Source: Providencia rettgeri
Lineage (GTDB): Bacteria; Pseudomonadota; Gammaproteobacteria; Enterobacterales; Enterobacteriaceae
Length of the DNA stretch: 64,000 nt
Assembly: GCF_001874625.1 (NCBI RefSeq)
Contig: NZ_CP017671.1
Coordinates: 2,728,001-2,792,000, forward strand
Direction: 5' to 3'
Below the pieces are notes generated by a model. It was not told where the DNA came from and did not search any database. It worked only from the letters and a program-made list of their open reading frames with translations. Positions within the stretch are counted from its first letter, which is position 1. Every line of letters begins with the position of its first letter. The position numbers and the translations under genes were made by a program. Shown piece after piece: positions 1 to 11,851 of this stretch.

Positions 1-743
1 GGGCAGATTACATCGCTACGGGCCATTATGTCCGTCGTCGTGATATTGCAGGCAAAAGCCAGTTATTACGTGGTTTAGATGGCAATAAAGACCAAAGTTA
101 TTTTTTATATACCTTAAGTCACCAACAAGTTGCTAAAAGCTTGTTCCCAGTAGGTGAACTTGAAAAGCCTGAAGTACGTCGCATCGCAGAAGAAATTGGT
201 TTAATTACTGCAAAGAAAAAAGACTCCACAGGGATCTGCTTTATTGGTGAACGCAAATTCCGTGATTTCCTAGGCCGCTACCTGCCCGCACAGCCTGGCC
301 CTATCGTTACAGTAGATGGTGAAACCATAGGTCAGCATGAAGGCTTGATGTATCATACATTAGGGCAACGTAAAGGCTTAGGCATTGGTGGGACTAAAGA
401 AGGTTCTGAAGAACCTTGGTATGTCGTCGATAAAGACGTTCAAAATAATGTCCTTATCGTTGCACAAGGGCATGAACACCCTCGTCTAATGTCCGTCGGG
501 TTAATCGCCCAACAATTGCATTGGGTTGACAGAGAAACATTAACCCAGCCTTTACGCTGTGTAGTAAAAACCCGTTATCGCCAAGCGGATATCCCTTGTA
601 CTATTACACCATTAAGCGAAGACCGCATAGAGGTTATATTTGAAGCCCCTGTAGCAGCCGTTACGCCAGGGCAATCTGCTGTCTTTTATCTAAATGAAGT
701 TTGTCTCGGCGGCGGCATCATTGAAGCCCGTATTCAGGAGTAA
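1..743 (+). CDS. mnmA: tRNA-specific 2-thiouridylase MnmA (5' end cut off)
   Basis: The reading frame is open from base 3, so the N-terminal ATP-pyrophosphatase part lies outside the window. MnmA makes 2-thiouridine at wobble position 34 of Lys, Glu and Gln tRNAs, using ATP and sulfur from the Tus relay. Visible family features are [12 protein letters not shown] at the start and the catalytic-cysteine segment [12 protein letters not shown]-terminal barrel follows, with [13 protein letters not shown]. It is followed at once by hflD, as in E. coli. The call is secure; only completeness is limited. Confidence 0.96.
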   Translation, partial: ADYIATGHYVRRRDIAGKSQLLRGLDGNKDQSYFLYTLSHQQVAKSLFPVGELEKPEVRRIAEEIGLITAKKKDSTGICFIGERKFRDFLGRYLPAQPGPIVTVDGETIGQHEGLMYHTLGQRKGLGIGGTKEGSEEPWYVVDKDVQNNVLIVAQGHEHPRLMSVGLIAQQLHWVDRETLTQPLRCVVKTRYRQADIPCTITPLSEDRIEVIFEAPVAAVTPGQSAVFYLNEVCLGGGIIEARIQE

Positions 744-745
744 AT

Positions 746-2760
<2,015 letters not shown>

Positions 2761-2779
2761 AACTGATTTAGACTATTTC

Positions 2780-2804
2780 GGCGGCCTCTGTGCCGCCTTT
2801 TTTT
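2780..2804 (+). terminator. Rho-independent terminator after purB
   Basis: A GGCGGC stem, a CTCTGT loop and a GCCGCC arm are followed by seven T residues. It should separate the mnmA-hflD-purB transcript from phoPQ. Confidence 0.93.
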
Positions 2805-2901
2805 ACTGATTTGTCTTACCTCTTAATTCCAAAAGCCAACTTCGTCGATAACCTACGTCAAAAACGCGCTGACTTACTAAGAATACGCTATTTTTAGGGT
2901 T

Positions 2902-2918
2902 TGTTTGACTTATATTTA
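2902..2918 (+). promoter_or_regulatory. Candidate PhoP box upstream of phoP
   Basis: TGTTTG-ACTTA-TATTTA resembles the PhoP direct repeat (T/G)GTTTA-N5-(T/G)GTTTA, with five of six matches in each half. It lies about 95 bases before the phoP start. A weak -10-like TGTTAT at 2932-2937 follows at roughly the spacing seen at PhoP-activated promoters. This suggests autoregulation, which is known for phoPQ in enterics. It is a motif match only. Confidence 0.5.
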
Positions 2919-3011
2919 CTTAAACGCTTGTTGTTATTCAGAACTCTTTTTACCATAGTGCTACTATTATCATTAATAGCAACTATCATTTCCTTACTGT
3001 GAGGGTTTCAG

Positions 3012-3686
3012 ATGCGTATTTTAATCGTCGAAGACAATGCATTACTTCGCCACCATCTAACGGTTCAGCTGAAAGAGCTTGGTCATCAAGTTGATTCCGC
3101 TGAAGACGCAAAAGAAGCGGATTACTTTTTGCATGAAAGTTGCCCTGATATTGCAGTTGTCGACTTAGGTTTACCTGAAGAAGACGGCCTTTCAATGATC
3201 AAACGCTGGCGCGGTGCGCATGTAAATATCCCAATTTTAGTTCTCACTGCACGTGAAAGCTGGCAAGAAAAAGTTCAAGCTTTAAACAGCGGCGCTGATG
3301 ATTACGTCACTAAACCTTTCCAACTAGAAGAACTCGTCGCAAGAATGCAGGCACTGATGCGAAGAAATAGCGGCCTAGCCTCACAGGTATTAGAACTAGG
3401 TAATTTTGTTATTGATTTATCACGCAAAGAATTCACCGTTAACGGTGAAGCCGTCAAATTAACCGCATTTGAATATACCATCATCGAAACCTTACTACGC
3501 AACAATGGCAAAGTCGTCAGCAAAGATTCATTAATGCGCCAACTTTACCCCGATGCTGAACTAAGAGAAAGTCATACAATCGATGTGTTAATGGGGCGAT
3601 TAAGAAAAAAAATACAGCAATTTCATAGTGATGATGTAATTGTCACCGTTCGTGGTCAAGGCTATCGTTTTGATGTGAATGGCTAA
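3012..3686 (+). CDS. phoP: PhoP response regulator
   Basis: An OmpR-type regulator of 224 residues. The receiver domain has the acidic pocket (E7, D8), phospho-acceptor D51 in [11 protein letters not shown] and the conserved VTKPF lysine. The C-terminal winged helix ends in [12 protein letters not shown]. In enterics PhoP answers low magnesium, acid pH and cationic peptides and controls lipid A modification and magnesium uptake. GTGAGGG upstream is the ribosome-binding site. It overlaps or abuts phoQ, and the pair follows purB as in E. coli. Confidence 0.96.
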   Translation: MRILIVEDNALLRHHLTVQLKELGHQVDSAEDAKEADYFLHESCPDIAVVDLGLPEEDGLSMIKRWRGAHVNIPILVLTARESWQEKVQALNSGADDYVTKPFQLEELVARMQALMRRNSGLASQVLELGNFVIDLSRKEFTVNGEAVKLTAFEYTIIETLLRNNGKVVSKDSLMRQLYPDAELRESHTIDVLMGRLRKKIQQFHSDDVIVTVRGQGYRFDVNG

Positions 3687-5145
3687 TATGCAGTTAGGTA
3701 AATTTAAATTTAAGCCCCTTTCGCTTCGAGCACGTTTTTTATGTGCAACCTCTGCGGTCATTTTGGCACTCACTTTGTCTTACGGTATCGTTGCCATATT
3801 GGGCTATTTAATTAGCTTTGATAAAACAACTTACACCCTTTTGCGTAGTCAAAGTAACTTAATTTATAGCTTGGCACAGTGGCAAAATAATAAAATTGAT
3901 ATCCGTGTTCCCCCTAACTTCACGTTAAATAACCCCACATTAGTGATTATTTATGATGATCAAGGGCAAGTATTATGGCGTCAACGCGATGTGCCTAGCG
4001 TTGAAAGGCTGATCCGAAATGATTGGCTAAAAAAGGAAGGGTTATATGAGATTGATACTGACATCCGTGAAACCCGTCAACTGCTTAATGATAACCCTGA
4101 GCTAAATAATAAACTGGATGATATGGACAATGATGATGAGCCACTCACCCATTCTGTATCAGTCAGCCAATATGCCGCCAGCGAAAACCTACCAAACCTA
4201 ACCATTGTCGTGGTGGATACACTTCCACAAGACTTGCAAAATACAGGTCTAGTCTGGGAATGGTTTGGCTATGTGTTACTTGCTAATTTAATTTTAGTTA
4301 TCCCACTATTATGGCTAGCGGCTTATTGGAGCTTACGCCCAATTAAATCATTAGTTTCACAGCTTGGTAGCTTAGAAAAGGGGGAACGAGATACACTCGA
4401 TGAAAACCCACCTTCAGAACTTCGAGGGTTAGTCCGTAACCTCAATATTTTATTAACTAACGAGCGGAAACGTTATAGTAAATACCGAACCACGCTTTCT
4501 GACCTGACCCATAGCCTTAAAACCCCATTGGCAGTATTACAATCGACCCTACGCTTGTTACGTTCGGGTAAACAGATGAATATTGACCAAGCAGAACCTA
4601 TTATGCTTGAACAAATTGGCAGGATCTCACAACAGGTCGGCTACTATTTGCACCGCGCTTCCACACAAGGTGATGAAAACATGATGTTGCGTGAAATTTC
4701 ATCTGTTCCATCAATATTAGATAGCTTAGCGAGCGCCTTGCATAAAGTTTACCAGCACAAAGGAGTTGCTATCACAGTAGAAGTTTCTCCAGAAATCACT
4801 TGGCTCGGTCAGCCTAATGACTTTATGGAAGTCATGGGTAATATTATGGAAAATGCATGCAAATATTGCCTAGAATTTGTCGAAGTCACTGCGGTGACTG
4901 GGCCTGATAGCCTAACGTTAATTGTTGATGATGACGGCCCTGGCGTCCCGGAAAGCAAACGCAGTTTAATTTTCGTTCGAGGCCAACGTGCCGATACCCT
5001 TCGTCCAGGCCAAGGTCTCGGCTTATCCATCGCGGTCGACATTATTGACCAATATGATGGGGAGATCACAATTAGTGATAGCCCGCTCGGTGGTGCTCGC
5101 TTAGCCGTCACATTTAGGCAGCAATCTATGATCGAAGATAGTTAA
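3679..5145 (+). CDS. phoQ: PhoQ sensor histidine kinase
   Basis: An inner-membrane kinase of 488 residues. A membrane segment at about residues 22-46 is followed by a periplasmic PAS-like sensor. Its acidic patch ([10 protein letters not shown], about 145-154) matches the magnesium and peptide sensing patch of the family. A second membrane segment (about 195-215), a HAMP region, the H box DLTHSLKTP with His278, an N box (MENACKYC) and G boxes ([15 protein letters not shown]) follow. The start is uncertain: ATG 3679 overlaps phoP by eight bases, and ATG 3688 lies just after the phoP stop. Neither has a clear ribosome-binding site, which suggests coupling. Confidence 0.94.
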   Translation: MANMQLGKFKFKPLSLRARFLCATSAVILALTLSYGIVAILGYLISFDKTTYTLLRSQSNLIYSLAQWQNNKIDIRVPPNFTLNNPTLVIIYDDQGQVLWRQRDVPSVERLIRNDWLKKEGLYEIDTDIRETRQLLNDNPELNNKLDDMDNDDEPLTHSVSVSQYAASENLPNLTIVVVDTLPQDLQNTGLVWEWFGYVLLANLILVIPLLWLAAYWSLRPIKSLVSQLGSLEKGERDTLDENPPSELRGLVRNLNILLTNERKRYSKYRTTLSDLTHSLKTPLAVLQSTLRLLRSGKQMNIDQAEPIMLEQIGRISQQVGYYLHRASTQGDENMMLREISSVPSILDSLASALHKVYQHKGVAITVEVSPEITWLGQPNDFMEVMGNIMENACKYCLEFVEVTAVTGPDSLTLIVDDDGPGVPESKRSLIFVRGQRADTLRPGQGLGLSIAVDIIDQYDGEITISDSPLGGARLAVTFRQQSMIEDS

Positions 5146-5192
5146 TCTGTGATATTAACCCACTTATTCCCTATTTTATGATACGTTTCCGG

Positions 5193-5265
5193 TATACTAT
5201 TTAGGGAGTCTTATTACTAGGGGCTGCTCCAATACTGCTATCTATATTCATATAAATAGCAGCCC
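5193..5265 (+). promoter_or_regulatory. Candidate roxA leader with competing hairpins
   Basis: A TATACT -10-like element at 5193-5198 precedes a leader. In it the arm ATAGCAGCCC (5256-5265) can pair with GGGCTGCT (5221-5228) or, exclusively, with CTGCTAT (5235-5241). The two pairings share the same 3' arm, a layout typical of switching leaders. There is no U-tract, so a terminator is unlikely. The role is unknown. Confidence 0.35.
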
Positions 5266-5407
5266 TCAATAATTATGGCTAACCTAATTTATTTAAAAGA
5301 AGTACTAAGTGACTTACTTCATATATAAAGGTCATTTCGTACCATTATGGCCTGTGGTATTGCCGTAACACCATCAGCAATATTCAACAGCTCCAAGGGA
5401 CAATAAG

Positions 5408-6532
5408 ATGGATTACAAACTAAATCTAGACTGGCAAAGTTTTCTGGATAGCCACTGGCAGAAGCGCCCACTGCTTATCAAAAAAGGGTTTGCAAATTTT
5501 ATTGATCCTATCTCACCTGATGAACTTGCAGGTTTGGCGATGGAAGATGAGGTTGATAGCCGTTTAGTCAGCCATAAAGAAGGAATTTGGCAAGTAAGTC
5601 ATGGCCCATTTGAGAGTTATGATCATCTCGGTGAGAAAAATTGGTCTATTTTAGTCCAAGCCGTTGACCATTGGCACTATCCAAGTTCCGCTCTAATGAA
5701 GCCATTTCGTGTTCTCTCTGATTGGCGAATGGATGACTTAATGATCTCCTATTCGGTTCCTGGTGGTGGCGTAGGCCCTCATCTTGACCAATACGATGTA
5801 TTTATTATTCAAGGTGAAGGTCGTCGTCGTTGGCGTGTTGGGGAAAAAATCCCGATGAAACAACATTGCCCTCACCCTGACTTACTACAAGTTCAACCTT
5901 TTGATGCCATCATTGATGAAGAAATGGAGCCCGGTGATATTTTGTATATCCCACCAGGGTTCCCGCATGAAGGCTATGCAATTGAGCCATCATTAAACTA
6001 TTCAGTAGGCTTTCGAGCCCCTAATACGCGTGAGTTAATCAGTAGTTTTGCCGACCATTTAATTTCGAATGATTTAGGCAGCTACCGTTACAGCGACCCA
6101 GATTTATCATTCCGTGATAACCCTGCGGAAATTTTACAAGGGGAACAAATTAAATTACGCGAAATGATGGAGTCTCTGATTAATGACCCTGACCTGTTCC
6201 GTAAATGGCTTGGTGAATTCATTTCACAATCTCGCCATGAACTAGATATTGCACCACCAGAACCGCCTTATGAGCATGACGAAATCTATGACTTGCTAAA
6301 AACACAACAGGAAACCCTATACAAACTAAACGGGCTCCGAGCATTGCGTGTTGGTGACCAATTTTTTGTTAATGGTGAATGTTTAGAGACCCAGTGCTAT
6401 GAAGCTGCTGATAGCCTATGTCGTTATGATGCGGTAAACAGCCAAATTTTAGCTGATGCTATCGATGACGTTAACTTTATCGCGCTCATTACCGCATTAG
6501 TGAATAATGGTTATTGGTATTTTGATGATTAG
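5408..6532 (+). CDS. roxA: Ribosomal protein L16 arginine hydroxylase RoxA
   Basis: A 374-residue JmjC/cupin oxygenase (YcfD family). It uses Fe(II), 2-oxoglutarate and O2 to hydroxylate an arginine of ribosomal protein L16. The iron triad is visible as H125 and D127 in GPHLDQYD and H187 in GFPHEGY, the same numbering as I remember for E. coli. A dimerisation and winged-helix C-terminal part completes the protein. ATG 5408 follows an AAGGGA ribosome-binding site. It follows phoPQ as in E. coli, but with a 262-base leader. Confidence 0.93.
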   Translation: MDYKLNLDWQSFLDSHWQKRPLLIKKGFANFIDPISPDELAGLAMEDEVDSRLVSHKEGIWQVSHGPFESYDHLGEKNWSILVQAVDHWHYPSSALMKPFRVLSDWRMDDLMISYSVPGGGVGPHLDQYDVFIIQGEGRRRWRVGEKIPMKQHCPHPDLLQVQPFDAIIDEEMEPGDILYIPPGFPHEGYAIEPSLNYSVGFRAPNTRELISSFADHLISNDLGSYRYSDPDLSFRDNPAEILQGEQIKLREMMESLINDPDLFRKWLGEFISQSRHELDIAPPEPPYEHDEIYDLLKTQQETLYKLNGLRALRVGDQFFVNGECLETQCYEAADSLCRYDAVNSQILADAIDDVNFIALITALVNNGYWYFDD

Positions 6533-6565
6533 TCCATTTTATAAACATTAAATTTACCGAAAACA

Positions 6566-6596
6566 CCCCCAATATTGGTAAAACAATTATTGGGGG
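6566..6596 (+). terminator. Terminator-like hairpin after roxA
   Basis: CCCCCAATA and TATTGGGGG form a nine-pair stem. It is followed by TTAAATTTTATT, an imperfect U-rich tail. The rest of the 6533-6875 gap is A+T-rich and holds no other recognised element apart from the promoter expected for the exporter gene. Confidence 0.7.
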
Positions 6597-6875
6597 TTAA
6601 ATTTTATTCATTACATTCTAGTTAGCATATAACTTTTATTATCATTCCCAGTTAAACCGAAGCCACCCCCTTTCCCTTTAGATATCTTTATGAATATCTA
6701 TAAAGTTTGCTTTCCTGTTTATTTTACTTCCGTATCAATAACATTGATAAAAGATTAAGCCCCACAAATAGGCACTCAAAGATAAAGTGTTTTTAAAATT
6801 TAATTCTAGAATATTTTTGCTTAGACCGATTAAGCTTGGGCGAATAATTAATAACCTTTCAATGATTATAACTTT

Positions 6876-7475
6876 ATGAATATAGAAACTTTTTTAGCTT
6901 TATCCCTGTTTTCATTTGTAACATCCATTACCCCAGGCCCTAATAATATTATGTTACTTGCTTCAGGGGTCAACTTTGGTTTTCAAAAAACGTTACCACA
7001 TTCGCTTGGTGTTTCAATTGGCTTTTTCATCATGCTTATTGCTGTTGGCTTAGGTGTTGGTGCACTCATTCAATCATTACCACTTGTTTATTCAACATTA
7101 AAATATATTGGTATTATTTATTTATTTTGGCTCGCATGGAAAACAACCATCAGCCATTCTATTGCTCAAGTAAATCAGCAAGACATAAAGCCATTAACAT
7201 TACTTGAGGCTTCATTATTTCAATGGATTAACCCTAAAGCATGGATGATGGCGATATCAGGGATGGCAATGTATACCAATACGATAGAACCTTATATCTC
7301 AATATTATTAGTTGCCATCATATTTGCTTTGATAAACTGGCCATGTGTGGCTATTTGGGCAATGTTTGGTAGTAAATTAAGAGAAAAACTGAAGCAACCT
7401 AGTACATTAAAACGTTTTAACTTAGTGATGGGTATTTTACTCGCACTAAGTGGTATATCCGTGCTATTGCAATGA
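6876..7475 (+). CDS. LysE/RhtB family exporter
   Basis: A 199-residue inner-membrane protein with about six membrane segments. It has the family motif SITPGPNN at residues 17-24, which marks the LysE/RhtB amino-acid exporter superfamily. Members export amino acids such as lysine, threonine or homoserine lactone by proton exchange, but substrate cannot be told from sequence. It stands alone between roxA and the convergent pepT. No regulator is adjacent. Confidence 0.85.
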   Translation: MNIETFLALSLFSFVTSITPGPNNIMLLASGVNFGFQKTLPHSLGVSIGFFIMLIAVGLGVGALIQSLPLVYSTLKYIGIIYLFWLAWKTTISHSIAQVNQQDIKPLTLLEASLFQWINPKAWMMAISGMAMYTNTIEPYISILLVAIIFALINWPCVAIWAMFGSKLREKLKQPSTLKRFNLVMGILLALSGISVLLQ

Positions 7476-7523
7476 AATACCCATAACATAAAACGGAAAT
7501 TACCCCGCTTGCTCAATAACCTC

Positions 7524-7548
7524 AGCTCAGTACTTATTGTACTGAGCT
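7524..7548. terminator. Palindrome between convergent exporter and pepT genes
   Basis: A perfect ten-pair stem, AGCTCAGTAC/GTACTGAGCT, with a TTATT loop sits between convergent genes. Neither side has a good U-tract, so termination is likely but not certain. Confidence 0.55.
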
Positions 7549-7568
7549 TAACAGGTTCATTAAGCCCC

Positions 7569-8804
7569 TCATGACTGGCGGGCGTGTATTGCGGTAAGTT
7601 CAGCAATACGCATAATGACACTAACGGCCTGCTCCATCCCTTCTTGGGTGATAAACTCATGTTTACTATGAAAATTATACCCCCCAGTAAAAATATTTGG
7701 GCACGGCAAGCCACGATGTGAAAGCTGAGCACCATCAGTTCCACCGCGGATAGGTTGAATAATAGGGTTAATATCACAATCAATCATGGCCTGTTTTGCT
7801 AATTCAACCACATGTGGGTATTTCATTACTTCTTTGTGCATATTGTAGTAGGTATCGTCCAATGTCAGCTCGATATAACAGCTCGGGTGTAAGCCTTCCC
7901 CTACTTTTTCAGCAATTCGAATAATATTTTTCTTTCTTGCTTCGAAGCTTACCAAGTCAAAGTCACGAATAATATAGTTCAGTTCTGCTTTTTCTACCGT
8001 TCCCTTCATCGATGTTAAATGATAGAAACCTTCATATCCATCCGTCTTTTCGGGAGTTTCATCTGCGGGTAACATCGAATGAATACGGTTAGCTAGCCCT
8101 AAAGCATTTACCATCACCCCTTTAGCATTTCCAGGGTGTGTATTGTTCCCGACTATTTTGATTGATACATTCGCCGCATTGAAGTTTTCATATTCTAATT
8201 CACCAACACCACCGCCATCGACAGTATAAGCCCACAATGCATCAAATTGTTTGAAATCAATATGGCGAGCGCCACGCCCAATTTCTTCATCAGGGGTAAA
8301 TGCTAAACAAATTTTACCATGTGGAATATTGTTACCTTTTAGGCGCACTAATGCTGTAATAATCTCCGCAATACCCGCCTTATCATCAGCACCAAGTAGC
8401 GTCTTACCATCAGTCATAATTAATGTTTTCCCAATCATTTCATGTAAAACTGGGAACATGACAGGGGATAACACTTCATCACCAATCCCAAGGGCAATAT
8501 CACCACCTCGGTAATTTTCGAGTACTTGTGGGCAAACATTTTTCCCCGAAAAATCAGGTGCCGTATCTAAGTGTGAAATAAAACCAATAGTTGGAACATC
8601 CCAATCAACGTTTGACGGCAAATAGGCCATCAAGCAACCTTGATCACTGAGTGTTACCTTTTCGAAACCTAAGTCAATCAGTTCTTTCATTAATGCGCGT
8701 GCAAACTTTAGCTGACCGGCACTACTAGGCACTGTTTTAGCATTCAATTTTGATTGCGTATCAAAAGCCGTATATTCAAAAAACCGCTCCAAGAGTTTGT
8801 CCAT
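7569..8804 (-). CDS. pepT: Peptidase T (tripeptide aminopeptidase)
   Basis: A cytosolic M20-family zinc aminopeptidase that releases N-terminal residues from tripeptides. Metal-site segments are [18 protein letters not shown] and [10 protein letters not shown], and GGTDGAQLS is also conserved. I set the start at ATG 8804 ([19 protein letters not shown]). It matches the E. coli N-terminus and has AGGGGGAAGG upstream; an in-frame ATG at 8819 lies before that site. Length is 411 residues against about 408 in E. coli. The E. coli gene is FNR-induced, but I find no convincing FNR box here. Confidence 0.95.
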   Translation of the reverse strand: MDKLLERFFEYTAFDTQSKLNAKTVPSSAGQLKFARALMKELIDLGFEKVTLSDQGCLMAYLPSNVDWDVPTIGFISHLDTAPDFSGKNVCPQVLENYRGGDIALGIGDEVLSPVMFPVLHEMIGKTLIMTDGKTLLGADDKAGIAEIITALVRLKGNNIPHGKICLAFTPDEEIGRGARHIDFKQFDALWAYTVDGGGVGELEYENFNAANVSIKIVGNNTHPGNAKGVMVNALGLANRIHSMLPADETPEKTDGYEGFYHLTSMKGTVEKAELNYIIRDFDLVSFEARKKNIIRIAEKVGEGLHPSCYIELTLDDTYYNMHKEVMKYPHVVELAKQAMIDCDINPIIQPIRGGTDGAQLSHRGLPCPNIFTGGYNFHSKHEFITQEGMEQAVSVIMRIAELTAIHARQS

Positions 8805-9190
8805 ACCCTTCCCCCTCAAATATCAATGTCTGTATTATGGGAAAGATCACAGATTCAATTATTGTCTCAAATCAGCTTTGCTGTTAATGCTTGCAGGTTT
8901 TCGCAATAAATCTTTAATGAAATTTATTTTTTACACACTATTTTGATTTTCTCTTGCAACTAACCATTTTTAATACCTAAGACTAGTTAGGGGAATAATT
9001 AAATTGTATTATTTTATTAGCCCCCTATATTTGTTAGTTAAAACAGTGAATTAAGTTAGATATCATTTATCAATTGCACTAATTACCTATTATTATTTAT
9101 TAATACTGTGCTATATCTGACGCATTATTATTTCGTTTATTATTTTTTATAATAATTAATGTAATTTTTATTCAAGTTATCGGGACGTTT
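8805..9190. other. Intergenic gap between divergent pepT and SDR genes
   Basis: A+T-rich, with promoters expected for both genes. GGGGAATAA near 8990-8998 and TTATTAGCCCCC near 9014-9025 can form an imperfect hairpin. No gene or other recognisable element is seen. Confidence 0.6.
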
Positions 9191-9901
9191 ATGTCAAAAA
9201 CATATTTGATTTATGGTGTGAGTAAAGGATTGGGCAAAGCACTTGTTGAAGGTATTCCCACAAATGAAGAGCTGGTTTACGGCGTCTCTCGTTCCAAACC
9301 CCCGTTTGAGCAAAGTAATTTTACTTGGCTCCCCGCTGACCTAAATGATAGCCAGTCTGCTAATATCATTAAAGATAAGGTTAAAGAACAACCGATTAAC
9401 ACCTTAATTTACAATGTAGGAATTTGGGAAAACTTGGCTTTTAGTGACGATTACCAGTTTGAAACAACTGATGACCTTGAGTTACTCAATATTATCCAGA
9501 CGAATATCAGCGCCTGTTTATTAAATTTAAAAATGCTATTACCTAATTTACGCTCAGCTGAAAACAGTAAAATAATTTTAATTGGCTCTACATGGGGGCT
9601 AGATAATCATAATGGTAAAGAAGTTGCATTTTCCGCCACAAAATATGCCTTAAGGGGAATAGTGCAATCGCTAAGGGAAACATTACGTGAAGATAAAATT
9701 GGCATTTCTATCATAAACTTAGGTTATCTTGCTACAGAATACCCATTGTCTGTCCCTGTGGCTGAGGTTATTGAGAAGAGTCACGGGCAATTGATCCCAT
9801 TACAAGATGTTGTCAATGCAGTACGTTTTATCCTAAGCACCAGTAATGCTACCTGTGTTAAGGAAATCACAATGCCGGCGATGATGGATTTAAATGTATA
9901 A
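9191..9901 (+). CDS. Short-chain dehydrogenase/reductase-like protein without the catalytic Tyr
   Basis: A 236-residue Rossmann protein of the SDR superfamily. The cofactor motif is GVSKGLGKA near the N-terminus, NVG replaces the usual NAG, and the serine segment IILIGSTWG is present. Where the active-site YxxxK normally stands, the sequence is AFSATKYAL: the tyrosine is phenylalanine (TTT codon) while the lysine is kept. Catalysis may be altered or lost, or the adjacent Tyr in KYAL may have been recruited. The substrate is unknown and the gene is a single unit. Confidence 0.8.
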   Translation: MSKTYLIYGVSKGLGKALVEGIPTNEELVYGVSRSKPPFEQSNFTWLPADLNDSQSANIIKDKVKEQPINTLIYNVGIWENLAFSDDYQFETTDDLELLNIIQTNISACLLNLKMLLPNLRSAENSKIILIGSTWGLDNHNGKEVAFSATKYALRGIVQSLRETLREDKIGISIINLGYLATEYPLSVPVAEVIEKSHGQLIPLQDVVNAVRFILSTSNATCVKEITMPAMMDLNV

Positions 9902-9910
9902 AGAGGAATA

Positions 9911-9938
9911 GCTAAGGGAAATGACCGTTTCCCTTAGC
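9911..9938. terminator. Hairpin between convergent SDR and cobB genes
   Basis: GCTAAGGGAAA and TTTCCCTTAGC form a perfect eleven-pair stem around a six-base loop. It probably ends both transcripts, though U-tracts are weak. Confidence 0.65.
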
Positions 9939-9949
9939 CTGAAGTTGAC

Positions 9950-10786
9950 TTATTTCGTTGTGCTTTTTACCTGTAATTCTGTAATAAGCTTATTAATATA
10001 TTCCACTACAATTTTACTGGCTAAGCCGTAGTGCTTTTCATCAAACTCACTTTCTACCTGACTCGGTTCTAAATTTAATTCAACTGTATGTGCACCATGT
10101 AACTTCGCTTCATGAACAAAGCCCGCTGCCGGATACACATGGCCTGATGTACCAATTGAAATAAAAATAGTCGCTGATTCAATAGATTGATAAATATAAT
10201 CCATGCCAATAGGCATTTCACCAAACCAAACAATATGTGGACGTAATGGCTGTGGAAACTGACAGCAGTGGCAGCGGTCTTCCACTGATAAATCCCCTTT
10301 CCACTCGACAACCTGATTTGACCAGTTACAACGTACCTTTAATAATTCACCATGCATATGGATGATACGCTGACTCCCGGCTCTTTCATGTAAATTATCA
10401 ATATTTTGAGTGATCAATAAAAAGCGATCGCCAAGTAACTCTTCAAGCTGAGCTAAAGCATAATGCGCCGCATTAGGCTTGATATTTTCTTGCTGTAATT
10501 GCCGACGACGCTCATTATAAAAACGTTGAACCAGTTTAGGGTTACGTTCGAAACCTTCCGGCGTTGCAACGTCTTCAACGCGGTGCTCTTCCCATAAACC
10601 ATCCGCAGAACGAAATGTTTGGATCCCTGACTCAGCTGAAATCCCCGCACCAGTCAATACGACAATATTCACATTTTTCATATTATTTAATCTGTTATCT
10701 ATATAAAAAGACCGGTTGCGAAGTCGCTGGCGACGTACACATTTATTTTTACGAGCTTTTTTTAATCTATAACGAAATCGCAACAT
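9950..10786 (-). CDS. cobB: NAD-dependent protein deacylase CobB (sirtuin)
   Basis: A class III sirtuin removing acetyl and succinyl groups from lysines with NAD. Motifs are [36 protein letters not shown] and the zinc-finger cysteines of RCHCCQF. ATG 10786 follows AGGAAG with six bases spacing and gives 278 residues with the basic N-terminal extension of the long E. coli isoform. ATG 10807 lies upstream of that site. The internal Met at residue 36 ([11 protein letters not shown]) corresponds to the short isoform, so two products are possible. Confidence 0.94.
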   Translation of the reverse strand: MLRFRYRLKKARKNKCVRRQRLRNRSFYIDNRLNNMKNVNIVVLTGAGISAESGIQTFRSADGLWEEHRVEDVATPEGFERNPKLVQRFYNERRRQLQQENIKPNAAHYALAQLEELLGDRFLLITQNIDNLHERAGSQRIIHMHGELLKVRCNWSNQVVEWKGDLSVEDRCHCCQFPQPLRPHIVWFGEMPIGMDYIYQSIESATIFISIGTSGHVYPAAGFVHEAKLHGAHTVELNLEPSQVESEFDEKHYGLASKIVVEYINKLITELQVKSTTK

Positions 10787-11194
10787 CAAAAACTTCCTTT
10801 CATCCATGTAACTAATAAACTTGACACCTAGACGAGGCCGAGTACTTGTTTAACGCTGTATTTAGCGGCTCTACTCTCTGATTTATCATTAGTGTACAAA
10901 TAAATATGCTTCTATATATTTTTATTAGTATATCTCACATTTACATATTCAACTTTGCACTATCTTAATGTTAACACACTAGAACTCATCACAATGACGA
11001 ATGCAAATAAAAATATCGAGGGCATCGAACTTGTCACTTTTTCTTCATAAAACTGACATCTTTCTTTCATATTAATCCCCAATATCCCTAGAACTGTAAA
11101 ACAATAAAAAAAACCTTCTTGATATGACTACCTACGGTTAATATACCGCTCGTCGATTTTGCTGTAATGATTATTCACCATTAAAAGGGATTGC
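10787..11194. other. Intergenic gap between divergent cobB and yqhA
   Basis: About 400 A+T-rich bases with no gene seen. Promoters for cobB and yqhA must lie here. AAAAGGGA just before 11195 is the yqhA ribosome-binding site. Confidence 0.6.
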
Positions 11195-11683
11195 ATGGAA
11201 AAGTTTTTCGAAAAAACAATGTATGCTTCACGCTGGATTTTAGCGCCAATTTATTTCGGGCTTTCACTGACACTGTTGGCATTAACTATTAAGTTCTTTC
11301 AAGAACTGTTCCATATTTTACCGAATATTTTAGCAATACCAGAGGCAGATCTCATCCTCACATTGCTCTCATTAATTGATATGGCATTAGTCGGTGGGTT
11401 ATTAGTGATGGTGATGTTTTCAGGATATGAAAACTTTGTCTCCCAAATGGATATCCCAGAAGAAAGTGAAAAGTTAGGTTGGCTAGGTAAAATGGATGCC
11501 TCGTCACTGAAGAATAAAGTGGCTGCATCTATTGTCGCAATTTCATCAATTCACTTATTGAAAATTTTTATGGACTTAAAAAGCGTTTCGAACGATAAAC
11601 TAATGTGGTATGTGATCATTCATTTAACCTTTGTTTTATCTGCTTTTGTCATGGGCTATTTAGATAAAATGACTAAAAAATAG
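11195..11683 (+). CDS. yqhA: UPF0114 family membrane protein YqhA
   Basis: A 162-residue inner-membrane protein of the UPF0114/TIGR00645 family with about four membrane segments. The blocks [29 protein letters not shown] and [17 protein letters not shown] match E. coli YqhA as I remember it. The function is not established. It is placed here rather than in the E. coli yqh region, so this is a rearranged position. Confidence 0.9.
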   Translation: MEKFFEKTMYASRWILAPIYFGLSLTLLALTIKFFQELFHILPNILAIPEADLILTLLSLIDMALVGGLLVMVMFSGYENFVSQMDIPEESEKLGWLGKMDASSLKNKVAASIVAISSIHLLKIFMDLKSVSNDKLMWYVIIHLTFVLSAFVMGYLDKMTKK

Positions 11684-11851
11684 CAACATGACCGCCTATA
11701 GCTACAGCTCTGATTAAAACTAATTTAATAGCCTATTTTATCAATAATAGGCTATTAAACGCCCCCTCTAACGCATCTTTAACACACTGAATACTCGCCA
11801 TTTATGCTATCCTAACCACCTACTTGCCTATTGATTATAAGGAATATTTTA

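Noticed and set aside
7292-7783. 163-codon minus-strand frame across the exporter and pepT ends
   Set aside because: It overlaps two well-supported genes and the hairpin between them, and resembles no known protein.
8805-8880. Possible FNR site upstream of pepT (TTGATATTTGA on the minus strand)
   Set aside because: Only the first half-site matches; the second half is GAGGG and does not fit the consensus.
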